Origin: Methylomonas sp. UP202
Lineage (GTDB): Bacteria > Pseudomonadota > Gammaproteobacteria > Methylococcales > Methylomonadaceae
DNA length: 64,000 nucleotides
Assembly (NCBI RefSeq): GCF_029910655.1
Contig: NZ_CP123897.1
Span: 4,887,547-4,951,546 of the forward strand
Reading direction: 5' to 3'
Made by a program: the position numbers and the translations under genes. The notes under the pieces are model-generated. The model saw only the letters and a list, made by a program, of their open reading frames with translations. It ran no database searches and was not told the DNA's origin. This document shows, in pieces, positions 36,197 through 45,186 of this stretch. Each line of letters starts with the position of its first letter. Positions within the stretch are counted from its first letter, which is position 1.

Positions 36197-37380
36197 AATT
36201 GTCCCTCGCCGCCGTTATTCTTAGGCAACCCCTGTTGTTCCGGCAAGCGGACAGCCTGGCCCTCAGCCAGACGTTGAACGCCGGCGCTGACCAGCAATTG
36301 GCCGGCGACGACTCCCTCGACGGCAATGCGTTCACCGGCCAGCGTTTCGCCCAGTCGAACCGGCACGGATTTGACGGTAGCCGCCTGCTCGTCAATCAGC
36401 CAGACCGAGGGACGATCGGGTTGGTTTTGCGGGGCATAGACGGCGGAAAGCGGGACGGCGATACGGGAAGCGGTGTTCGCCGCGATATGAACGGTCGCCG
36501 TCATCCCCAATTGCGCGGAATCCAGGCCTTCCAGCAAGCTGGCCTTGACCCGGTAGGTTCTGCTGGCCGGGTCAGCGGCCGAGGCAATCTCGCGGATTTT
36601 AGCCTTGAGCCGCCGTTCGTCGTCGGCCCACAATGAGACATCAATGGCTTGTTGGCGCTGGATTTCCGCCAGACGATGCTCAGGCACGTCGAAGAAGATT
36701 TCCTTTTCGTCGAGCTGGGCCAGCGTCACCACGGCTTGGCCGGCCGCCAGCACCTGCCCGGCCTCGACAGCCAAGGCCGTGACCACGCCGTCGCGGTCGG
36801 CATGCAATTCGGTATAGCTTAGCTGGTTGTTCGCCTCGGCCACAGACGCTGCCAACGCCGCTGTCCGCTCCCGCGCCGTGGTATAAGCCGTTTCGTGGCG
36901 CTCGAACTCCGGCAGACTGATGACTTGCTGAGCCAGCAATTCGCGGTATCTCACCAGATCGTCGCGTAAGAAAGTGCTGTCGGCCTGGGAGGAAGCCAGC
37001 TGCGCCTTAAGACCCTGCACGGCGAGGCGGTAATCATTGCCGTCCAGTATCGCCAGCAGTTGGCCTTTACGTACCGGGTCGCCAACATCAACTTTGCGCT
37101 CCAGCAGTTTGCCGCCCACCCGGAACGATAAGGGCGTCTCGATTCTTGCCCGGATTTCCCCGGCAAAGCTTCTGGCGCCGGCGACGGCGTTCTGCTCGAT
37201 TCGGAACACTTTCACCGGACGAGCAACCGCCGGCCCTTGGTTGTTCTGGTCGCTGCATCCGGCGCTGATTGTCAGCGGCAGCAACAATCCGACCAGAAAC
37301 CGGTGGTTATGGTTGAAGGTTAATCGAGATTGAAACCAATCCCGACCTAACGATACTAATGGAGTTTTGGGGTTCGGCAT
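36193..37380 (-). CDS. RND efflux periplasmic adaptor (membrane fusion protein)
   Basis: 395 residues from the ATG at 37380, which follows GGAGG by 7 bp; an upstream in-frame ATG at 37428 overlaps the tetR stop and is rejected. The lipoprotein signal is LLLPLTISAGC. The barrel-sandwich hybrid halves are RVGGKLLERKVDVGDPVRKG and LHADRDGVVTALAVEAGQVL, with an alpha-hairpin between them. It couples the RND pump to the outer channel. Its stop overlaps the RND start by 4 bp. Confidence 0.92.
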   Translation of the reverse strand: MPNPKTPLVSLGRDWFQSRLTFNHNHRFLVGLLLPLTISAGCSDQNNQGPAVARPVKVFRIEQNAVAGARSFAGEIRARIETPLSFRVGGKLLERKVDVGDPVRKGQLLAILDGNDYRLAVQGLKAQLASSQADSTFLRDDLVRYRELLAQQVISLPEFERHETAYTTARERTAALAASVAEANNQLSYTELHADRDGVVTALAVEAGQVLAAGQAVVTLAQLDEKEIFFDVPEHRLAEIQRQQAIDVSLWADDERRLKAKIREIASAADPASRTYRVKASLLEGLDSAQLGMTATVHIAANTASRIAVPLSAVYAPQNQPDRPSVWLIDEQAATVKSVPVRLGETLAGERIAVEGVVAGQLLVSAGVQRLAEGQAVRLPEQQGLPKNNGGEGQL

Positions 37381-37424
37381 ATGGCTGCCTCCTTCGGTAA
37401 AAGGTTCGGTCGTATTTGAAATAA

Positions 37425-37997
37425 TCATTCGATGCTGCTTACTATCAGTATCTCGGCGGCCAACCTGGCATCGACGGCCACGCCGGAATTGCGCTGCAAT
37501 TGTTCGGAGACGATGGCGCCTTCGAACAAGGCACGGAGTTGCCCCGCCAGCCGTTCCGGAAACCGTGCGCCGGCCCGTGCCGACAAATCGGTCATATGGT
37601 GTTGTAGCCTGCGATAAAACGCGGCGGATGCTTGATGCACAGGATGGCTTTGATCGGGGAATTCCGCGGCTGTGTTGATCAATGGGCAGCCTTGGAAATC
37701 AGGACGGGTCAACCATCCGGCATGAACTTCGAAAATAGCCAATAGCTGGTCTTTCGGCGTCGGCGCCTTGCGTTCAACTTGCTCGACAAACCAAGACCAC
37801 AATCCGGCATCGTATTTTTCTAGGCAAGCCACGATCAATGCCTCCTTGGAAGGAAAATACTTGTACAGACTCATCTTGGAGGCATTCGCCGAGCGGACGA
37901 TGCAATCGATGCCGGTAGCTCTAATACCTTGGGCGGCTAGCAGCTCGGTCGCCGCCGACAAGATTCGTTCGCGCACCTTTGAGGATTGAATAGACAT
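37425..37997 (-). CDS. TetR-family transcriptional regulator
   Basis: 190 residues from ATG 37997. The N-terminal helix-turn-helix (RERILSAATELLAAQGIRAT, then KMSLYKYFPSKEALIVACLE) and the C-terminal ligand domain match TetR_C-type regulators (CPLINTAAEFPDQSHPVHQA). It lies directly upstream of the adaptor-pump-channel genes on the same strand, so it most likely represses this efflux operon. I saw no clear palindrome to name as its operator. Confidence 0.9.
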   Translation of the reverse strand: MSIQSSKVRERILSAATELLAAQGIRATGIDCIVRSANASKMSLYKYFPSKEALIVACLEKYDAGLWSWFVEQVERKAPTPKDQLLAIFEVHAGWLTRPDFQGCPLINTAAEFPDQSHPVHQASAAFYRRLQHHMTDLSARAGARFPERLAGQLRALFEGAIVSEQLQRNSGVAVDARLAAEILIVSSIE

Positions 37998-38022
37998 CGT
38001 AATCACGGCTCCCCAAAGTTGG

Positions 38023-38484
38023 TCATCGCTTAGCCTCTCGCCCGAAGATCAATAACGTCGATGTCGCCGAGGCATAGAGCCGGCCTTCGGCGTCTATCAG
38101 CCGAGCCTCGGCAAAAGCGGCTCGCCTCCCTAGCGTTAGAACAGTGCCTTCCGCTCTGACTAAGCCCGTGTGCTTGGTCATCGCCTTGTGATAGGAAGTC
38201 TTCAACTCCAAGGTGGTGTACGCCTGCTTTTCGGTGAGTCTGGAATGGACGGCACAGCCGCAGGCGGAATCCAGCAAGGTGGCCGCATAGCCGCCATGCA
38301 CGGTGCCTAGCGGGTTATAAGCATGTTCGCCGGGTCTGCCGGCAAAGACGGCTTTACCGAAGTCGACTTCCACCAGCTCGAAATCCAGCGACACCAGAAT
38401 TCCCGGCTTCCGCCCCGAGGCCATCAGGGCACGCAACTGATCTAAGCCACTGAGTCCGGCGCAGGGTTTGGTCACAAAACTCAT
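38023..38484 (-). CDS. PaaI-type hotdog-fold thioesterase
   Basis: 153 residues. The hotdog motif is HAYNPLGTVHGGYAATLLDS, with HGG and a nearby aspartate (D in LLDSACGCA) as in PaaI/DUF4442-like acyl-CoA thioesterases. It is predicted to hydrolyse aryl- or acyl-CoA. It lies 25 bp before tetR on the same strand, so it heads the efflux operon or shares its transcript. Confidence 0.85.
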   Translation of the reverse strand: MSFVTKPCAGLSGLDQLRALMASGRKPGILVSLDFELVEVDFGKAVFAGRPGEHAYNPLGTVHGGYAATLLDSACGCAVHSRLTEKQAYTTLELKTSYHKAMTKHTGLVRAEGTVLTLGRRAAFAEARLIDAEGRLYASATSTLLIFGREAKR

Positions 38485-38580
38485 ATAGCGACCGTTCCTG
38501 CCAAGATATGCTTGATAGCGGCATGCGCCGTCGTCTTGGTATGCTTTGAAAAATGAATCATGTCGTTATCCTTCAACGAT

Positions 38581-39396
38581 TCAGACTATCGGCAGCTGGT
38601 TAAACTGGCGCAAGCTCCTGTCTACCAAGGCTTCCGGGAGGAAACGGCGCAGAAAACGCACTTGGGTTGCCTGTTTTCCGGCGGTATAACGCCTTTTGGG
38701 AGCCGCGGCAGTCGCGGCTTTCAACACCGTATCGGCGACCACCTCCGGAGCATCGCCCGCGTTCACGCCCTTGCGCATCAGCGCTTCCATGCCGGTACGC
38801 ACCGAGTCGTAGACGGCCAGCGGTTGATCGGGCTTGGTTAAGCTGGATTCGAACGCGGTGCGGGTATATCCCGGTTCAACCAAAACAACCCGGATGCCGA
38901 AGCTGCGCAGTTCGTGGTCCAGCGATTCGGAATAGCCTTCGACCGCATGCTTGGTCGCGGCATACAGTGCGTTGTAAGGCGCAGGGATAAAACCAAGGGC
39001 TGAGCTGATATTGACGATTCTGCCTTTCCCTTGGTTGCGCATGGTCGGCAACACGGCATTGGTCACGCGGGTAATGCCGAACAGGTTGACGTCGAACAAG
39101 GCCTGAGCCTGAGCGGTTGACGACTCTTCCGCCCCTCCGAGCAAGCCGACGCCGGCATTATTGACCAACAGGTCGATGCGTCCGGCCTGCCTCAATACCT
39201 CGGCTACCGTGTTGTTTACCGAAGCTTCGTCGGTCACGTCGCAACTCAGCATGGTGATGCCGTCGACGCTTGCATCTGCCTTGCGGCTGGTGCCGAATAC
39301 CCGGTAACCCGCTTTTTGCAGGGCCTTGGCCGTTACCAGTCCAATGCCCGAGGATGCACCGGTGATCAAGGCTACGGCATGGTGTTTAGTGTTCAT
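38581..39396 (-). CDS. Short-chain dehydrogenase/reductase
   Basis: 271 residues, classical SDR. The cofactor loop is TGASSGIGLVTAKAL, then NNAGVG, catalytic serine in IVNISSALG and the YxxxK pair in YAATKHAVEGYSESL. A neutral-polar residue follows the beta2 strand (GTSRKAD), with R/K nearby suggesting NADP(H). Substrate unknown. It is divergent from an HxlR regulator with tandem operator-like repeats between, so it is likely induced under that regulator's control. Confidence 0.9.
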   Translation of the reverse strand: MNTKHHAVALITGASSGIGLVTAKALQKAGYRVFGTSRKADASVDGITMLSCDVTDEASVNNTVAEVLRQAGRIDLLVNNAGVGLLGGAEESSTAQAQALFDVNLFGITRVTNAVLPTMRNQGKGRIVNISSALGFIPAPYNALYAATKHAVEGYSESLDHELRSFGIRVVLVEPGYTRTAFESSLTKPDQPLAVYDSVRTGMEALMRKGVNAGDAPEVVADTVLKAATAAAPKRRYTAGKQATQVRFLRRFLPEALVDRSLRQFNQLPIV

Positions 39397-39434
39397 ATCG
39401 AATCTCCCGTGGTGTGGATTGTCTGTCGCTTAAG

Positions 39435-39471
39435 TGTTACTATCATTTCGATAGCAATGTTACTATCATTT
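39435..39471. promoter_or_regulatory. Tandem operator-like repeats between SDR and HxlR genes
   Basis: TGTTACTATCATTT occurs twice, at 39435-39448 and 39458-39471, 23 bp apart (about two helical turns). The first copy also forms CTATC-N5-GATAG (39440-39454). Position in the divergent gap and the spacing suggest binding of two HxlR dimers on one face of the helix. Confidence 0.6.
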
Positions 39472-39497
39472 TGAAATTAAGTCACTACTAAAAACGT

Positions 39498-39941
39498 ATG
39501 AACGACAAAAATATTTGCGCGGACCCTTGTCCGATCGCTCGCTGCCTGGCTTTTCTGGGTGACGCCTGGAGCTTGTTGATTCTGCGGGACGCCCATTTCG
39601 GCCTGACCCGCTTCGATCAATTTCGAAAAAGTCTCGGCATCGCACCGACGATGCTGACCCGGCGCCTGGCGACGCTGACGGAGGAAGGTATGCTGGAAAA
39701 GCGGCTGTATTCGGAGCGGCCGCCGCGCGAGGAGTATGTGTTGACCGATGCCGGCCGGGATTTTCTGCCGGTGCTGGTCATGATCGGGGCTTGGGGGCAC
39801 CAGTATCGCGGCGGCGGACCGCTGGTGCGGATTCAGGATGTCGAAACGGGGGAAGATATTAAGCCGGTGACCATCGACGCGGTCACGGGGGCAAGGATAG
39901 GAACTCGCCCGCTACGCTTTGTGTTGCCTGATGTCGACTGA
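39498..39941 (+). CDS. HxlR-family (MarR-like) transcriptional regulator
   Basis: 147 residues with the HxlR winged helix: CPIARCLAFLGDAWSLLILR, then RFDQFRKSLGIAPTMLTRRL and EKRLYSERPPREEYVLTDAG. Two N-terminal cysteines (C7, C11 in ICADPCPIARC) are in the position used for redox or electrophile sensing in some relatives such as YodB/HypR, so a quinone/aldehyde sensor is possible. Divergent from the SDR gene. Confidence 0.9.
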   Translation: MNDKNICADPCPIARCLAFLGDAWSLLILRDAHFGLTRFDQFRKSLGIAPTMLTRRLATLTEEGMLEKRLYSERPPREEYVLTDAGRDFLPVLVMIGAWGHQYRGGGPLVRIQDVETGEDIKPVTIDAVTGARIGTRPLRFVLPDVD

Positions 39942-40584
39942 TCGATTAAAGCGTCAAATGGGTAGCGTCACTATTTGCTTGATGTCGCCGGTTTTATTAA
40001 CCCAACCCAATTTATCGCGGGTATACCGTTCGAGCTGAGCTCGGCTAAGCCCAGGCTGGCTAGCCCTTCGACGGGTTCGGGGCGAACGGTATTTTAAGGG
40101 CCGGGTTAATAACGCTAACGCAGCACATCAACCGCCACCTCGAATGCAGATAACGATGTCGGCGATGGGGACAATACCTGCAACGGCGGCGACACTCTGG
40201 GCATCATTTCTGAAGAGCCGGCACGATCCGCCCGTCGGCGACATGCTGTTCGGCCATATCCGCGGGCAGGTAGGACCAAGTCGGCTCCGAATATAGCGGT
40301 GGCGTGATTCAACGTCCACTGCTCGGACGCTAAGCACCCCGGACTGCCGGCTTGACGCAGCCATCGTCGCGAAATTATCGTCACGGTTCATCGGTGCCTC
40401 TTGCTACAGGCCACGAATAACGAAACAAATGAGTTAACGGCATGACTGAAATTGCGCTCAATAACGTCTTAGCCCCGCCAAACCGTCTTGATAGCGTTTC
40501 CGGTTAAAAGAGCCTACAAGCTCTTCCGCCCAATTTCATATTCGCCAGGGGCGAACGTCACCCTAAAGCCATTGGCATTAAGAT
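39942..40584. other. 640-bp intergenic region with a dispersed repeat
   Basis: No supported gene. Short open frames on the minus strand (~40115-40391) have no recognisable protein features. The region contains the dispersed repeat at 40025-40112. The remaining sequence may be decayed coding DNA, but I could not identify a source. Confidence 0.5.
40025..40112. repeat. About 85-bp dispersed REP-like element, copy A
   Basis: This segment, read in reverse, matches 52431-52515 over most of its length: shared words include TAACCCGGC, TTAAA-TACCGTTCG, GTCGAAGGGC, GCCAGCC, GGGCTT and GCCGAGCTC. It contains the core CCCTTCGACGGGTTCGGGGC. Confidence 0.7.
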
Positions 40585-41916
40585 TTATTCACCCGCTATG
40601 GCCATCTGCTCCAACAGGATAGAGCCGACTCGCAGATTGCCGCGCATATCCACGTCGTTGCCGATCCCAACGACGTTGCGCAACATGTTTTTCAGGTTCC
40701 CGGCGATCGTGATTTCCTGCACCGGATATTGAATTTGGCCATTTTCGACCCAGAAACCCGACGCACCGCGCGAGTAGTCGCCCGTCACCCGGTTGATGCC
40801 CTGCCCCATCAACTCGGTGACCAGCAAACCGGTATCCAGCAAAGCCAACATACCGGCGAAATCGCGTTCGCCCGGTTCGACGATCAGATTATGCACGCCG
40901 CCGGCATTGCCGGTGGTGCGCATACCCAGTTTGCGCGCCGAATAAGTACTCAGTACATAGGATTCCAGGACGCCGCCACGCACAATGTCTCGGGCCTGAG
41001 TGGTCACACCTTCGGCATCGTAACTGGCACTGCCCAACGCGCCTGGCAGCAAGGGTTCTTCATGAATGCGGACGAAATCCGGCATTACTTGAGTGTGCAG
41101 GGAGTCGAGCAAAAACGACGACTTACGGTATAAATTGCCGCCGCTGACCGCGCCGATCAAGGCACCTATCAAACCCGACGCCATTTCCGCCGCGAACAAT
41201 ACCGGACATTGCCGCGTGCTCAGGCTGCGGGCGCCCAATCGGGCCACCGTCCGTTGCGCCGCCTTGCGTCCCACCAACTCCGGCGCGTCCAAGAATTGCG
41301 GATTGCGCGCCACGCTATACCAATAATCGCGCTGCATGCCGTCGTTGGCACCGGCCAGCACCGAACAGCTCAACGAGTGCCGGCTGGATTGATAACCTTG
41401 CAAAAAACCCTGCGAATTACCGAACACCCGCGTTCCGGAATGACTGTTGACGGTGGCGCCTTCCGAATTGCTGATCGCCGCATCGTACTCGCGCGCCGCG
41501 TTCTCGCACGCCACCGCCAACTCGATGGCTTGCGAGGCTTCGATTGCCCAAGGGTGGTAAATATCCAGATCGACCGCCGATCGCGCCAAGTCCTCCGGGT
41601 CAGGCAGGCCGGCGAAATCGTCGGCACTGGCGTAGCGGGCGATGCTGCAGGCCGCCTTAACCGTTTCGGTCAACGACGCGGCGGAAATATCGTTGGTGCT
41701 GGCCGAACCTTTTTGCTTGCCAAAGTAAACCGTGACACCGATTCCCTGGTCGCAGTGATACTCGATGGTTTCGACTTCGCCCAAGCGGGCCGATACCGAT
41801 AAACCGTTGTCGATGCTGAAGCCCGCCTCCGCGGCATCGGCGCCTTGGCGCTTGGCTTCGTCCAACAGTTGCTGAACGACATCTTTTAAGCGATTGATTT
41901 CTTGTTGATTTTGCAA
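40585..41916 (-). CDS. pmbA: PmbA/TldE metalloprotease-complex subunit
   Basis: 443 residues, the usual length. It is PmbA-like: an N-terminal AEAGFSIDNGLSVSARLGEV segment, ISNSEGATVNSHSGTRVFGN, a central GGNLYRKSSFLLDSLHTQV and the C-terminal NLRVGSILLEQMAIAG. With TldD it forms the heterodimeric protease that trims leader peptides and degrades unfolded peptides (microcin B17 and CcdA in E. coli). It lies 51 bp downstream of tldD on the same strand; the pair is usually unlinked in E. coli. Confidence 0.93.
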   Translation of the reverse strand: MQNQQEINRLKDVVQQLLDEAKRQGADAAEAGFSIDNGLSVSARLGEVETIEYHCDQGIGVTVYFGKQKGSASTNDISAASLTETVKAACSIARYASADDFAGLPDPEDLARSAVDLDIYHPWAIEASQAIELAVACENAAREYDAAISNSEGATVNSHSGTRVFGNSQGFLQGYQSSRHSLSCSVLAGANDGMQRDYWYSVARNPQFLDAPELVGRKAAQRTVARLGARSLSTRQCPVLFAAEMASGLIGALIGAVSGGNLYRKSSFLLDSLHTQVMPDFVRIHEEPLLPGALGSASYDAEGVTTQARDIVRGGVLESYVLSTYSARKLGMRTTGNAGGVHNLIVEPGERDFAGMLALLDTGLLVTELMGQGINRVTGDYSRGASGFWVENGQIQYPVQEITIAGNLKNMLRNVVGIGNDVDMRGNLRVGSILLEQMAIAGE

Positions 41917-41967
41917 GTTGAGTTTCCTTGAAAGCTGGTTTCGGCCGAAGATCGGTTCGGGATCGGC

Positions 41968-43407
41968 TTAAACGCCGGTCCCGCCGACGGTCAAACCGTC
42001 AATTTTCAGGGTCGGCTGACCAACGCCGACCGGCACGCTCTGCCCGTCCTTACCACAGGTGCCGACGCCGCTATCGAGTTGCATGTCGTTACCGACCATG
42101 GAAACCTTGGTCAGCACGTCGGGACCGTTGCCGATCAAGGTTGCGCCCTTGACCGGCCGGGTAATTTTGCCGTTTTCTATTAAGTAGGCTTCGCTAGCCG
42201 AGAACACAAATTTGCCGGAGGTAATGTCAACCTGTCCGCCGCCGAAATTGCGGGCATACAACCCCTTGGACACCGAGCGGATGATTTCTTCCGGATCGCT
42301 TTGCCCCGGCAGCATGTAGGTATTGGTCATCCGCGGCATCGGCAAGTGGGCGTAGGATTCGCGGCGGCCGTTACCGGTCGGCTTGACCCCCATCAAATGG
42401 GCGTTCAACCGGTCCTGCATGTAACCGCGCAGGATGCCGTTTTCGATCAATACCGTATTCTCGGTCGGCGTGCCTTCGTCGTCGATACTGAGCGAACCGC
42501 GCCGCCCCGGCAGCGTGCCGTCGTCGACGACCGTGCATAAGTCCGATGCCACCCGTTCGCCGACCCGCCCACTGAAAGCGGAGGTGCCCTTGCGGTTAAA
42601 GTCGCCTTCCAGACCGTGTCCGATCGCTTCGTGCAGCAAAATGCCCGGCCAGCCGGCCCCCAACACCACCGTCATGTTGCCGGCCGGCGCCTCGCCGGCT
42701 TGCAAATTGACCTGAGCCTGGCGCACCGCCTCCCGGCCGTAATCGAAGGCGCGATCGCCCTCCAGAAAATAGCTGTAATCGCTACGACCGCCGCCGCCCA
42801 TGCTGCCTTGTTCGCGACGGCCGTCTTCGACCATGATCACCGATACGTTCATCCTGACCAGCGGCCTGACGTCGGCAACCAAGCCGCCATCCTGATCCGC
42901 GATCAACACCGTGTCGTAGGCCGCCACCAGACTAACCATGACTTCCTCGATCCGGCTGTCCAGTTTACGGGTTTCGCTATCCACCCGCTTCAGCAGATCG
43001 ATCTTGGCCTGGTCGTCAAGCGATTTCAACGGATTCATCGGCTGGTACAAACTCGGCCAACTCGCCGCGGTATCGATGCGGTGCCGGGTATTTTGGCCTT
43101 GTCGGACGATGGCTTTAACGTTGTTGGCCGCTTCCAGCAAGATCGGCAGTTCGATACGGTCGCTATAGGCAAAACCGGTTTTATCGCCGCTGACCACCCG
43201 CACGCCGGCGCCGTGCTCGATCGAATGACTGCCTTCCTTGACGATGCCGCCCTCGAGCGACCAGGATTCGAAATGGCTGGATTGAAAATAAATGTCGGCG
43301 GCATCGACCGGCGCGCCCAGCAGAGCGGCCATCACCCGGTCTACGTCTTGAACTTGCAGGCCGTTTGCGGCCAGGATGGAGTCGGTAACTTGATCGAGTA
43401 GGGACAT
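41968..43407 (-). CDS. tldD: TldD metalloprotease-complex subunit
   Basis: 479 residues, normal length. The zinc-binding [11 protein letters not shown] motif is at about residue 257 and a C-terminal glycine-rich block ([20 protein letters not shown]) carries the third ligand region. It is the catalytic partner of PmbA. Such TldD/PmbA pairs process leader peptides of ribosomally made natural products; whether they act on PqqA, whose cluster is 3 kb away, is not known. Confidence 0.95.
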   Translation of the reverse strand: MSLLDQVTDSILAANGLQVQDVDRVMAALLGAPVDAADIYFQSSHFESWSLEGGIVKEGSHSIEHGAGVRVVSGDKTGFAYSDRIELPILLEAANNVKAIVRQGQNTRHRIDTAASWPSLYQPMNPLKSLDDQAKIDLLKRVDSETRKLDSRIEEVMVSLVAAYDTVLIADQDGGLVADVRPLVRMNVSVIMVEDGRREQGSMGGGGRSDYSYFLEGDRAFDYGREAVRQAQVNLQAGEAPAGNMTVVLGAGWPGILLHEAIGHGLEGDFNRKGTSAFSGRVGERVASDLCTVVDDGTLPGRRGSLSIDDEGTPTENTVLIENGILRGYMQDRLNAHLMGVKPTGNGRRESYAHLPMPRMTNTYMLPGQSDPEEIIRSVSKGLYARNFGGGQVDITSGKFVFSASEAYLIENGKITRPVKGATLIGNGPDVLTKVSMVGNDMQLDSGVGTCGKDGQSVPVGVGQPTLKIDGLTVGGTGV

Positions 43408-43446
43408 GAATGAGTTAAAGTTTATAGGTTCCGGCGGCCGGGCTGC

Positions 43447-43911
43447 TCAGATGACGAAAAAAGAAGCAATATAACCGACCGCGACCACGACCACCAGCAA
43501 CGCGGCTTTATGAGTCAGCGTCAACGATTGCCAATACAACTCGTATTCGGTTTTCCGGCGAACCCAGCATTCGCTCAGCCACAGTTTGAACGTCAGCCAA
43601 ATCCTCGGCATGATTTTCCACAAACGGTACAAGGCGTAACCGATCATGGACATCAAAATGTAAAAAGTCACGACTTGACTGCCGTGACGACCGGTATCGA
43701 ACAGAAACTCGACCACCTCGCCGATATTCAGGATGTGAAACGCCACCTCGACCGCTTCTTCGATACCCAGTTCTATCCATTCGAACGCGCCGTGCAGCAA
43801 TTCGAACAACAAATGAAACAACTCGCCCAACAACTCCAGCGTGATGTCGTACATGACGATCGCCAGCACGATGAAACCGACGATGATTAAGTCGAGATGT
43901 CTTCTAAGCAT
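43447..43911 (-). CDS. Small membrane protein of unknown function
   Basis: 154 residues from the ATG at 43911; an earlier start would overlap rlmJ and is rejected. Three likely membrane segments are visible: residues ~6-25 (LIIVGFIVLAIVMYDITLEL), ~84-103 (VTFYILMSMIGYALYRLW) and ~137-153 (AALLVVVVAVGYIASFFV). Between them lies an amphipathic acidic stretch (HLLFELLHGAFEWIELGIEE). It starts 4 bp past the rlmJ stop, so the two are likely co-transcribed. Family not recognised. Confidence 0.75.
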   Translation of the reverse strand: MLRRHLDLIIVGFIVLAIVMYDITLELLGELFHLLFELLHGAFEWIELGIEEAVEVAFHILNIGEVVEFLFDTGRHGSQVVTFYILMSMIGYALYRLWKIMPRIWLTFKLWLSECWVRRKTEYELYWQSLTLTHKAALLVVVVAVGYIASFFVI

Positions 43912-43915
43912 TGAT

Positions 43916-44782
43916 TCAGTTCCTGTCCGCCGCCGATGCGACCGTTTCCGGCACCTGCCAATCCACCCGCCACTGGCCTCGCCCGGCCGCCAGCACGCCA
44001 TCCAGCCAAGGCAACAATTCCTCGGCCTGCCGATCGAGTTGCCAGGGCGGATTAAAGAAGACCATTCCGGCCCCGGTCATCCCTCTGCCCGCCGTATCGG
44101 CTGCGACACAATGCTCGATGCGCAATTGCTTGGGAATGCCGGTCGCGACCAAAAGCCGCATAAAGCGCTCGGTTGCGTCTCTATCGATCACCGGATACCA
44201 AAGCGCGTAAACGCCGCCGGCAAACCGGTGGTAAGCGGCCGCCAGCGCTTGAACCACGGCTTGATATTCGCTCTTCAGTTCGTAACTCGGATCGATCAGA
44301 ATCAGGGCGCGCTTCTGAATCGGCGGCAATTTTTTGCCCAACATTCGCAAACCGTCTTCTTTTGCCACCGTCACCTGATTGTCTCCGGCATATAGTTGTT
44401 GTAAGACCTGAAAGTCGCTGGTATGCAATTCCGACAATGATAACCGATCTTGCGACCTGACCAAGCGTCTTACCAGCTGCGGAGAGCCGGGATAGCGCGC
44501 CAGACGGTTTCCGGTATTTTCGGCCCTGACCGCCGCCAAATAATCGCGCAGCAAGGGTAACGGTTGTTTTTCGTCCCAAAGTCGGGCGATGCCCTCGCGG
44601 TATTCACCGGTTTTCTGGGCAAACTCCGATTTAAGCGCATATTTGCCGGCCCCGGCGTGCGTGTCGATGTACACGAAGGGCTTGACCTTTTGCTTGAGCG
44701 CGGCGATCGCCAGACTAAGCAAACTGTGCTTTAAAACATCCGCGAAATTGCCGGCGTGAAACCCGTGGCGATAGCTGAGCAT
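43916..44782 (-). CDS. rlmJ: 23S rRNA (adenine-2030-N6)-methyltransferase RlmJ
   Basis: 288 residues, normal for the family. It starts MLSYRHGFHAGNFADVLKHS as in RlmJ, with YIDTHAGAGKY for SAM binding and the catalytic motif LILIDPSYELKSEY (DPxYE) for N6-adenine methylation. It modifies A2030 of 23S rRNA. Followed by the small membrane protein. Confidence 0.94.
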   Translation of the reverse strand: MLSYRHGFHAGNFADVLKHSLLSLAIAALKQKVKPFVYIDTHAGAGKYALKSEFAQKTGEYREGIARLWDEKQPLPLLRDYLAAVRAENTGNRLARYPGSPQLVRRLVRSQDRLSLSELHTSDFQVLQQLYAGDNQVTVAKEDGLRMLGKKLPPIQKRALILIDPSYELKSEYQAVVQALAAAYHRFAGGVYALWYPVIDRDATERFMRLLVATGIPKQLRIEHCVAADTAGRGMTGAGMVFFNPPWQLDRQAEELLPWLDGVLAAGRGQWRVDWQVPETVASAADRN

Positions 44783-44835
44783 GCGCTAACCTAAAAAGAG
44801 AACGGAAAGGGACTCCGGCAAACCGCAACCATCGC

Positions 44836-45186
44836 CTATCCCAATTTGGAACGAAACATGAAATACACCGCGCCCAGCAGACACAGACCGGCCCAGAGAT
44901 AATCGAGTTTCAGCGGTTCTTTCATGTAATAAACGGAGAACGGCACGAACACGCTCAACGCGATCACTTCCTGAATGATTTTCAACTGGCCGACGCTCAA
45001 GGCGGTGTAGCCGATGCGATTGGCCGGCACTTGAAACAAATACTCGAACAGCGCGACGCCCCAACTGACCAGGGCCGCCAGCAACCAATGCCGACCGTTC
45101 AATTCCTTCAAATGGGCGTACCAGGCGAAAGTCATGAATACATTGCTGCAAACCAGCAACCCGGCGGACGTTAAAATCGCGTTCAT
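44836..45186 (-). CDS. DMT-like DUF486 membrane protein
   Basis: 116 residues from the ATG at 45186, which overlaps the cca stop by 4 bp (ATGA). Four transmembrane helices are visible (MNAILTSAGLLVCSNVFMTF, then WLLAALVSWGVALFEYLFQV, VIALSVFVPFSVYYM, YLWAGLCLLGAVYFMF), with the conserved PANRIGY between. This is the DUF486 family, related to small EmrE-type transporters. Function unknown. Confidence 0.88.
   Translation of the reverse strand: MNAILTSAGLLVCSNVFMTFAWYAHLKELNGRHWLLAALVSWGVALFEYLFQVPANRIGYTALSVGQLKIIQEVIALSVFVPFSVYYMKEPLKLDYLWAGLCLLGAVYFMFRSKLG

Noticed and set aside
40115-40391. Overlapping short open frames in the gap after the HxlR gene
   Set aside because: Arg/Ser-rich peptides without any recognisable family. 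They neighbour a dispersed repeat and may be noncoding or decayed DNA.
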